Below the pieces are notes generated by a model, which was given only the letters and a program-made list of their open reading frames with translations, was not told the origin of the DNA and did no database searches. The translations under genes and the position numbers were made by a program. DNA of 64,000 bases from Acidobacteriota bacterium. Its GTDB lineage: Bacteria; Acidobacteriota; Terriglobia; Terriglobales; Acidobacteriaceae. The stretch lies in contig QIAP01000061.1 of the NCBI GenBank assembly GCA_003225075.1, forward strand, positions 1-64,000. Reading direction: 5' to 3'. The first letter of the stretch is position 1. Each line of letters opens with the position of its first letter. Below, piece after piece: positions 56,023-64,000 of the stretch.

Positions 56023-57132
56023 CTACATCATTTCCGTTCCCCACAAATCATGCAGGTGCACAATTCCTTGCAGCTTCATATTTCCGTCTACCACCACTAA
56101 AGACGTGATCTTCTTCTCTTCCATTAACGCCAGTGCCGTAGCCGCGAACTCGCTCGCAGCAATCGTGCTGGGATGCTTCGTCATGCACTCACCCGCGGTG
56201 AGGTCCATCACATCCTTGCCGCGCTTTTCCAGCAGTCGCCGCAGGTCCCCATCGCTGACAATGCCGACCAGCTTTTCGCCTTCAACGACGGTTGTCACGC
56301 CCAGCTTCTTTCGGGACATCTCGTAGATCACATCCGACATCTTTGTCTTCGGTGTCACCCGAGGCACAGAATCGCCCGTGTGCATCAAGGCTTCCACGCG
56401 GGCCAAACGCTTGCCCAGCTTGCCTCCCGGATGCAGGTTGGCGAAATCTTCTTCTTTAAAACCACGCTTCTCCGCCAGGGCAACCGCCAGCGCATCTCCC
56501 AATGCCAGCATGCTCGTCGTAGACGCCGTCGGCGCGAGCCCCAATGAGCACGCTTCTTCGGCGACAGAGCAGTCGAGCGCCACATCCGCTGCGGCCGACA
56601 GGGTAGAGCTTGTCTGTGCAGCGCGGGCACCCTCGCCCGCGGATTTAGGAAGCGGCACGCCTTCAGCTTGTCGAGCTTGCCCTGAGCGCGGGCGAAGAGT
56701 GCCGCTGGAAGACTTCTTGGAATCGGGCTTCAGCCCATGAGATGAGTTGTAGATTTTGTCGCAGGTCACGCTGATCAATGGCACCTGCAATCGTTTAATC
56801 GTCGCCAGCAGCCTGAGAATCTCTTCCGTCTCTCCGCTGGCGGAGAGTGCAAGCACCACGTCCCCTGCGACAACCATTCCCAGATCACCATGCACCGCCT
56901 CAACAGGATGCATATAAAGCGCCGGCGTGCCGGTCGAGTTGAGCGTTGCCGCTACCTTGCGCGCGACGATTCCGCTCTTACCCATACCCGTGACCACCAC
57001 CCGGCCGCGACCTGCGTACATCAAATCCACGGCGCGATCGAACGCCTGCGCCATGGGACCGGCAATGCGATCGGCCAGTCGGCGCAGCGCTTCCGCTTCG
57101 ATGCGCACCACATTTTCCCCGACGTGTTTCAT
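56023..57132 (-). CDS. kdsD: Arabinose-5-phosphate isomerase (KdsD/KpsF family) with an internal extra segment
   Basis: 369 residues; the family is normally ~320-330. SIS sugar-isomerase domain with VVVTGMGKSGIVARK and LALSASGETEEIL, followed by two CBS domains after GKLGKRLARVEALM. It converts ribulose-5-phosphate to arabinose-5-phosphate for Kdo. Residues ~127-173 (DNA 56614-56754) form an insert between SVTCDK and STLSAAADVAL that I do not expect in the family; it is Arg/Ser/Gly-rich. The rest of the SIS domain, including the STTSMLALGDALAVAL segment, is intact, so the enzyme may still fold. Confidence 0.93.
   Translation of the reverse strand: MKHVGENVVRIEAEALRRLADRIAGPMAQAFDRAVDLMYAGRGRVVVTGMGKSGIVARKVAATLNSTGTPALYMHPVEAVHGDLGMVVAGDVVLALSASGETEEILRLLATIKRLQVPLISVTCDKIYNSSHGLKPDSKKSSSGTLRPRSGQARQAEGVPLPKSAGEGARAAQTSSTLSAAADVALDCSVAEEACSLGLAPTASTTSMLALGDALAVALAEKRGFKEEDFANLHPGGKLGKRLARVEALMHTGDSVPRVTPKTKMSDVIYEMSRKKLGVTTVVEGEKLVGIVSDGDLRRLLEKRGKDVMDLTAGECMTKHPSTIAASEFAATALALMEEKKITSLVVVDGNMKLQGIVHLHDLWGTEMM
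56614..56754. repeat. Repeat-like palindromic insert inside kdsD
   Basis: This ~141-bp stretch encodes the extra KdsD residues. CGCGGGC (56622-56628) pairs with GCCCGCG (56635-56641); GCGGCAC (56652-56658) is the inverted copy of GTGCCGC (56699-56705); GGGCTTCAGCCC at 56725-56736 is a near-palindrome. Words such as AGCTTGTCGAGCTTGCCCTGAGCG resemble intergenic repeats of soil bacteria. It is in frame with no stop. Confidence 0.5.
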
Positions 57133-57191
57133 GGAAGGACAGAATGTTAGCAGAATCGAAACTCATCTCTCCGCAGAAGCAGTTAACCACT

Positions 57192-58358
57192 CTAAAAGTG
57201 CTCTTCCATTTCAGGCACTTGTTCAACCGGCTCCTTGGTGCGAATTCCACCCAGCCCCCTGGCTTGAATTGCTTGATCCCACGGTCCGCCCTGCCAGTTG
57301 TCTTTTCGCTTCTCACTGCGAAGCCACGGCGGCAACGTGAGTTGCAGGTTCCGCGCTACCCCGGTTACATAAGGTTCATAAAGAGATCGCAAATGCGTCA
57401 GCTTCTCTTCCGCCTCCGCGCCATCCTTGATGTGTAATCCTTGCTCAAGCAGAACCCCGCGCAGACGAACCATTTCCTCCGGAGGCAGCCGATCAGGAAC
57501 ATGCGGATCGTATGTCGCCTTCACCACCTGCGCCAGATCCACCACCGCATGGCGCGCCATGGCGAATGTTAACTGGGCTTGGTCAGGCCGGATGTTACTA
57601 ATGCCAACCATGATTAGGGCACTGGTGTCGAGCATGGTGGTGATCGCCGCAAGCCACGATTGGTTGATGTGTTGCGAACGAAAAAAACTGAGCACTGGAT
57701 ACGACAGATGGCTTTCTAGAACCTCCGCTGCCCAACCCTCCCAATCACGCAAGATTCCGTCCAGCACCTCCTGTTCCGGGCAACAGCCCAGACGTGCCAG
57801 CAGTTCCGACGCGCTGGGCGGAGAGCCGGCCCGCGCATCCAGCAGCGAGATCTCGATTTCGCGCTTCGAAAACGAAGAGTAAATCGTGGGCAGATAACCG
57901 ATTACCACGCCTAGAAAGGCGAAGCCCATCCCCGCTTGCATTACGGTAAGTGCGCGTGCCACTCCGGAGATGGGTGTCACATCGCCTAGACCCAGGGTGA
58001 AAAAAGTTTCTCCGCTCAAATACAGCAAGCGGTTGAATGTGATGGGCTCATTCCCAAGCTGAACATGTTCGCCGAAACCATATTGCAGTAACGCGAAACC
58101 GAAGATCAGACCAGCCGCCCAGAACATCAGCAGCACCAGAATCGACAGCGGCCCGAAGTAGCTCAGGAAAGCTTCCCGCCAAGTGGTCGACTTGATCAGC
58201 CTTGCCAGCTTCCGCCATGGTCTCCAGGTGTTGCGATAAAACAAGGAGGTCAGACGAAACGACCGGTTCACCCGGCGCGGCAGGACGACAGTCTCAAACG
58301 CGTCCAGCAGAACGACCAGAATGACGATGATTCCGGCAATGGCGGCGAGAATGAACAC
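57192..58358 (-). CDS. Two-helix potassium-channel-like protein
   Basis: 388 residues from a GTG with AGGGG 7 bases upstream. A first helix (1-20), then two further helices flank a pore loop with the filter TLGLGDVTP (~120-128), i.e. the TxGxGD pattern of Ion_trans_2 channels. The C-terminal ~220 residues are soluble and helical (ELLARLGCCPEQEVLDGILRDWEGWAAEVLESH), not a recognisable RCK domain. Predicted inner-membrane cation channel. It lies within the pyrG-kdsA-kdsD transcript region, which is unusual. Confidence 0.8.
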   Translation of the reverse strand: MFILAAIAGIIVILVVLLDAFETVVLPRRVNRSFRLTSLFYRNTWRPWRKLARLIKSTTWREAFLSYFGPLSILVLLMFWAAGLIFGFALLQYGFGEHVQLGNEPITFNRLLYLSGETFFTLGLGDVTPISGVARALTVMQAGMGFAFLGVVIGYLPTIYSSFSKREIEISLLDARAGSPPSASELLARLGCCPEQEVLDGILRDWEGWAAEVLESHLSYPVLSFFRSQHINQSWLAAITTMLDTSALIMVGISNIRPDQAQLTFAMARHAVVDLAQVVKATYDPHVPDRLPPEEMVRLRGVLLEQGLHIKDGAEAEEKLTHLRSLYEPYVTGVARNLQLTLPPWLRSEKRKDNWQGGPWDQAIQARGLGGIRTKEPVEQVPEMEEHF

Positions 58359-58467
58359 TACTCAACCCCTGATGAGAAAGAGATGGTAGCAGATTCAACC
58401 CGGCAATCCGGCAGTGGTCCCTATGCTCCACGCCAGAATTCGGCGTCCGAAAACAGTTGAGCCGATA

Positions 58468-59313
58468 TCAGGGCTGGGGAATCGAAGCCAGCACCTTCTG
58501 CACTGCCAGCAATTCCTTCAGTACGCCGCGAAGCTTGGTGGACTCCAGTGCATTGGCCCCGTCGGACTTGGCCTGCTTCGGATTGTCGTGGACTTCTAGG
58601 AAAACACCGTCCACTCCCGCGGCTACGGCGGCGCGCGCCAGCAGGGGAATGAACTCCGGTTGTCCGCCGCTTACCGCCGCGCCTCTGCCATCGCCTTCCG
58701 CAGCAGAAGGCAGTTGCACAGAATGTGTCGCGTCAAAAACTACCGGCGCAAACTTACGCATGATGGCCAACGAGCGCATATCAACCACCAGATTGTTGTA
58801 CCCGAAGCTGGAACCGCGCTCCGTGACAAACACTTTGTTATTGCCCGCCGCGTTGCATTTTTCGACGGCATGCCGCATGTCCCAGGGTGAGACGAACTGT
58901 CCCTTCTTAATATTCACTACTCGCTCGCTCAGCGCCACCGCGGTGATCAGATCCGTCTGCCGGCAGAGGAACGCGGGAATTTGCAGCACTTCTGCGACCT
59001 CGGACACCTTGGCCACGTCTGCCACCTGGTGCACGTCGGTGAGCACCGGCACGTGAACTTCATCGCGAACTCTTTTCAGTACGCGCAAGCCTTCTGCAAG
59101 GCCTGGGCCCCGATAGCTTCTAATGGAAGTCCGATTTGCTTTGTCGTACGAGGCTTTGAAGATGAAAGGAAAGTTGAGTGAGCGCGTCACTCCCTTAATG
59201 ATCTCAGCCATGCGGATGGCATGTTCTTCGCTCTCGATCACGCATGGCCCGGCGATGAGGAACAGGTCACCCGAACCGACGGTGATGTCCCCGATTTTGA
59301 ATGATCTCGCCAT
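58468..59313 (-). CDS. kdsA: 2-dehydro-3-deoxyphosphooctonate aldolase (Kdo-8-phosphate synthase)
   Basis: 281 residues, the normal length. Condenses arabinose-5-phosphate with phosphoenolpyruvate. The TIM-barrel markers are FLIAGPCVIESEEHA, FKASYDKANRTS, SYRGPGLAEGLRVL, DVHQV and QIPAFLCRQTDL, and the late loop FDATHSVQLP. It follows pyrG by about 115 bp on the same strand, the common pyrG-kdsA arrangement. Confidence 0.96.
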   Translation of the reverse strand: MARSFKIGDITVGSGDLFLIAGPCVIESEEHAIRMAEIIKGVTRSLNFPFIFKASYDKANRTSIRSYRGPGLAEGLRVLKRVRDEVHVPVLTDVHQVADVAKVSEVAEVLQIPAFLCRQTDLITAVALSERVVNIKKGQFVSPWDMRHAVEKCNAAGNNKVFVTERGSSFGYNNLVVDMRSLAIMRKFAPVVFDATHSVQLPSAAEGDGRGAAVSGGQPEFIPLLARAAVAAGVDGVFLEVHDNPKQAKSDGANALESTKLRGVLKELLAVQKVLASIPQP

Positions 59314-59427
59314 TTCCTGCTGCGCAAGCCATCCTTCGCTTTGCCTTGGAGAAAGCCCTGACTCAGAGACGATTCTTTGCGTACCTTCGCACCCCTGAGC
59401 GGAACCGAAGGGCGGCTAAAGCTCTTT

Positions 59428-61420
<1,993 letters not shown>

Positions 61421-61424
<4 letters not shown>

Positions 61425-61636
61425 GCCGCAATCTTGTTCGACTTGCGACCCAATAGTGTCACAAGTTCTTCAAGCGTCCAAACGTGATCGGTAAGGCCAG
61501 CTTCCATCGCAGGGGTCAAGCGGAATGTCTGATGCACGCGGCAGAAATTGTGCCCGCTACCAAAATGTTCGCTAGTGGGGCCACAACAAAGGCCCATTCC
61601 CGACCCCCGTGCGTTCACCACCACCTTTTTCTTCAT
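61421..61636 (-). CDS. IS1-like transposase C-terminal remnant, possible small protein
   Basis: 71 residues from the ATG at 61636 (AAGGA just upstream), although the frame continues to 61714. The stretch GHNFCRVHQTFRLTPAMEAG and LTDHVWTLEELVTLL resembles the C-terminal part of IS1-type transposases as I remember it. The catalytic region is missing. Upstream residues (MKKKVVVNARGSGMGLCCG) are not from the transposase. It overlaps the downstream membrane protein by 4 bases. Either a dead fragment or a domesticated small ORF. Confidence 0.55.
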
Positions 61637-61759
61637 GTTCCTTCGTATCCTTTGTGGCGAAAGGGTTTTAACTCTACTCAAAATCCGGCCTAACTCCAAA
61701 ACCCGCCAATGCATCTAACTTCCAAGAGAAGCTGAATCGGACGATAATATCTGCTAACC

Positions 61760-62776
61760 ATGCTTCCCATTGAATTCAAGACGCGACTTTTCTGGGTGAT
61801 TACGTTCGGTCTCGCGGCAATCTGTTTATGTTTGTCGCCGCTGGCTTCTGCCCAGCAACTAGCCAAGCGTCTCATCCTCAAAGATGGCTCTTACCAGCTC
61901 ACGACCAAATGGGAAAAGAAGGGCGACCGCATCCGCTACTACAGCGCCGAACGGGGCGAGTGGGAAGAAATTCCTGACTCCCTGATCGATTGGTCGGCCA
62001 CTGACAAGTACGAAAAAGATCGTGCCGCCGGAGTCCCTCCACCCGAAGCCGTCGCATTGGATAAAGAGCTTGAGGCTGAGCGCAAGGCCGAAGAGTTGAG
62101 GTCACCGCAAGTGGCGCCGGGATTGCGTCTGCCCGATGAAAGCGGCGTCTTTCTTTTGGACAATTTTCAAAGCCAGCCGCAACTCAACGAACTGCAGCAG
62201 AATGGCGGGGAACTCAACAAGAATATGAAAGGCAACATTCTGCGCGCAGCCATCAATCCCATTGCCAGCGCCAAACAGACGATTGAACTCAAGGGCGAAC
62301 ACGCCAAAGTGCAATCGCATGTCACTATTCCCGCGCTCTACGTGAACACCACCCAGGAGAAGGATACCGGCGACGCATCGCGGCAACCACAACAGCCGCA
62401 GCAACCAGAGCAACCCATCCAACTACCCGTCGACCGTTTCAAGATTGTCCGCATGCAGGCCAAGCAGGATAAGCGCATTGTGGGCGACATCAAGATTGCG
62501 GTTTACGGTAAGGTCAGCCAGGAGCAAAAACTCGTGCCCACAACTTCACAACCAATTTCAGGCGGCTGGGTGAAAGTGACTCCCACCAGCGCGCTCACTC
62601 CCGGCGAATACGCATTGGTAGAGATGCTGGGCAAAGAAGGCATGAATCTTTTCGTGTGGGATTTCGGAGTGAACCCCACTGCACCAGCAAACCCCATGGC
62701 CTCGAAGCCCGATCCACGCGCCATCCCGCAGCCCAAGGACAAACCGGTAGAGCTGGAAAAACGGGACCAGCATTAG
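61760..62776 (+). CDS. Secreted protein, unknown function
   Basis: 338 residues. Signal peptide at ~1-31 (cleavage after LASA). A short N-terminal beta domain (LILKDGSYQLTTKWEKKGDR) is followed by a linker and a larger region containing ELKGEHAKVQSHVTIPALYVN, a Gln/Pro repeat (QQPQQPEQP), and a C-terminal TPGEYALVEML. I associate such proteins with Acidobacteriota but know no function. Divergent from the transposase remnant. Confidence 0.65.
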   Translation: MLPIEFKTRLFWVITFGLAAICLCLSPLASAQQLAKRLILKDGSYQLTTKWEKKGDRIRYYSAERGEWEEIPDSLIDWSATDKYEKDRAAGVPPPEAVALDKELEAERKAEELRSPQVAPGLRLPDESGVFLLDNFQSQPQLNELQQNGGELNKNMKGNILRAAINPIASAKQTIELKGEHAKVQSHVTIPALYVNTTQEKDTGDASRQPQQPQQPEQPIQLPVDRFKIVRMQAKQDKRIVGDIKIAVYGKVSQEQKLVPTTSQPISGGWVKVTPTSALTPGEYALVEMLGKEGMNLFVWDFGVNPTAPANPMASKPDPRAIPQPKDKPVELEKRDQH

Positions 62777-62817
62777 GTAGGTTGCTGACCGACAATTCCG
62801 AACCGACTGGCGCCCTC

Positions 62818-63870
62818 TTACTTCATCACTCCGCGCTGCGCAATCCCAATATTATCCCGCGTAGTATTTTTTACCAGGTACATCATTTCATCCGCTTGCC
62901 GAATGACGTCCTGCGGAGATTTGGCGTCGTGTGGATAGGTCGCCACGCCGATGCTGGCTCGCACATTCAGGTTCAATCCCTCTTCCTTGCAGAATGCGCT
63001 GACCCGCAAATTGTCACGCAGGCGCTTGGCGACGACTAGCGCGGCATCTTTCCCGGTCTGCGGCAGCAGCACAACAAATTCATCGCCACCGTAGCGGAAG
63101 GCGTAATCAATCAAACGCAGCTGTGCCTTGATAAGGTAGCCAATCTCAGCCAGCAATTTGCTTCCGATCAGGTGTCCATAGGTATCGTTCACCTGCTTAA
63201 AGTGATCCAGATCAATAAACAGCACGGTGAACTCATAGGCAAAACGCGACGAGCGGTAAACCTCGGTCTCCAGAATCTTATAAAGATGGCGCGCGTTGTA
63301 GAGTCCGGTGCAGTCGTCGGTAATCGTGAGTTCCTGGATTTTCTCTACGGCTCGTGCGTTATCGATCGCGATAGCCGCATAGTCGGAAAGTGACTGCAGA
63401 AAAAACATCTCTTGATCGGTAAAGTTGTCCAGATGAACATTCACCAACTGGATTACGCCCAGAACCCGGTGCTTGGCACGCAGTGGAAAGCAAATGATCG
63501 AACGCGTCTCCCACTTGGTGACCTCATCAATTCGTTTCGCGAACCGCGGGTCGTTAAGCACATCGGGCACAATAAGTTGCTCGCCGTGTTTCGCCACCCA
63601 CCCGGCAATTCCTTCGCCGACTTTGAGTCGGACATTCTTCAGCGCCTCCGCAGCGTCTCCCACCGCAATCGCGAAATATAGTTCGTTCCGCTGTTCATCC
63701 ACCATCAGCAACGACCACGTATCAGGACGGAAATACTCCGCCATCTTTTCCATGATGGCCTGCAGAATCGAATCCAGGTCAAGCATCGAGGTAAGGGCCT
63801 TGGCCACATCATGGAAGATGGTCAGCTCTTGAATTTGCCGTTTACGGTCGGTGCCGGTGGCCTCGGGCAT
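62818..63870 (-). CDS. GAF-GGDEF diguanylate cyclase
   Basis: 350 residues, no membrane segment. GAF domain at ~15-165 (LTIFHDVAKALTSMLDLDSIL..., ICFPLRAKHRVLGVIQLVNVH). The cyclase domain has FTVLFIDLDHFKQVNDTYGH and the intact active site YGGDEF; RLID precedes it by five residues, which is the canonical RxxD inhibitory site. So this enzyme should make c-di-GMP and be product-inhibited. Stands alone; converges on the secreted protein. Confidence 0.92.
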   Translation of the reverse strand: MPEATGTDRKRQIQELTIFHDVAKALTSMLDLDSILQAIMEKMAEYFRPDTWSLLMVDEQRNELYFAIAVGDAAEALKNVRLKVGEGIAGWVAKHGEQLIVPDVLNDPRFAKRIDEVTKWETRSIICFPLRAKHRVLGVIQLVNVHLDNFTDQEMFFLQSLSDYAAIAIDNARAVEKIQELTITDDCTGLYNARHLYKILETEVYRSSRFAYEFTVLFIDLDHFKQVNDTYGHLIGSKLLAEIGYLIKAQLRLIDYAFRYGGDEFVVLLPQTGKDAALVVAKRLRDNLRVSAFCKEEGLNLNVRASIGVATYPHDAKSPQDVIRQADEMMYLVKNTTRDNIGIAQRGVMK

Positions 63871-64000
63871 GCCCTGAAATCCTCAGTTTTTGGCAGGAAT
63901 TGCTTGGATTATATGCGCCGCCCTGAAGGATGGGCAATCAACCTTGGTAACCCCGTACCCGCAAAGCTAAGTGTTTGTAAGGGATGCAACATCGGGCATG

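Overview
The window reads as ordinary chromosome from a Gram-negative, outer-membrane-bearing bacterium. Gene content (a DUF5916 beta-barrel protein, a CarboxypepD_reg TonB receptor, Kdo/lipid A genes, REC-PilZ and GAF-GGDEF regulators, and several secreted proteins of a style I associate with Acidobacteriota) and the moderately high GC suggest Acidobacteriota, class Terriglobia (Koribacter-like). This is an inference from gene style, not from a marker search. I saw no rRNA, tRNA, CRISPR array or intact mobile element.

Layout. 0.16-6 kb: DUF5916 outer-membrane protein, then minus-strand cupin, two alpha/beta hydrolases, a membrane protein and a scrambled membrane-protein gene. 6.3-10.8 kb: heme genes hemE-hemH-hemG followed by a secreted His/Met-rich protein. 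10.8-15.7 kb (minus): GtrA protein, CDP-alcohol phosphatidyltransferase, class III aminotransferase, ligA. 15.8-20.8 kb: TPR lipoprotein-like protein, lipid kinase, YdjM-like membrane hydrolase, unknown exported protein. 20.8-24.9 kb (minus): thioredoxin-fold protein, TonB receptor, small Cys-rich secreted protein and a dead DoxX gene. 25-30 kb: EF-G paralogue, ruvB, a peptidoglycan-binding amidase-like protein, ruvA. 30.4-33.3 kb: mnmE, folK, REC-PilZ regulator. 33.6-38.2 kb: frameshifted hydrolase, small secreted protein, lpxC, LolA-like protein, SDR. 38.3-44.2 kb: a large GAF-GGDEF-HD-GYP protein, zinc alcohol dehydrogenase, M23 peptidase. 44.4-48.8 kb: Lhr helicase. 49-61 kb: kdsC (plus) facing a long minus-strand run pyrG-kdsA-ion channel-kdsD-proS-DUF4845-PBP1-TPR. 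61-64 kb: transposase remnant with a small membrane protein, secreted unknown, diguanylate cyclase.

How the genes work together. lpxC, kdsA, kdsD and kdsC, with pyrG supplying CTP, cover lipid A commitment and most of Kdo synthesis; the bifunctional PBP and M23 peptidase act on peptidoglycan. hemE/hemH/hemG are the late heme steps. ligA, ruvA, ruvB and lhr serve DNA repair. Three proteins (38.3 kb, 62.8 kb and the PilZ protein at 32.6 kb) make, break or sense c-di-GMP.

The most unusual signals are: (1) a small membrane-protein gene at 5.6-6.0 kb in which a 135-bp internal block has been moved and inverted; (2) in-frame extra segments in mnmE and kdsD that look like intergenic palindromic repeats captured inside essential genes; (3) several decayed genes (DoxX, alpha/beta hydrolase, IS1-like transposase tail); and (4) a possible Cys-rich protein/TonB receptor/thiol-oxidoreductase cluster. 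I did not find a clear novel defence or biosynthetic system.
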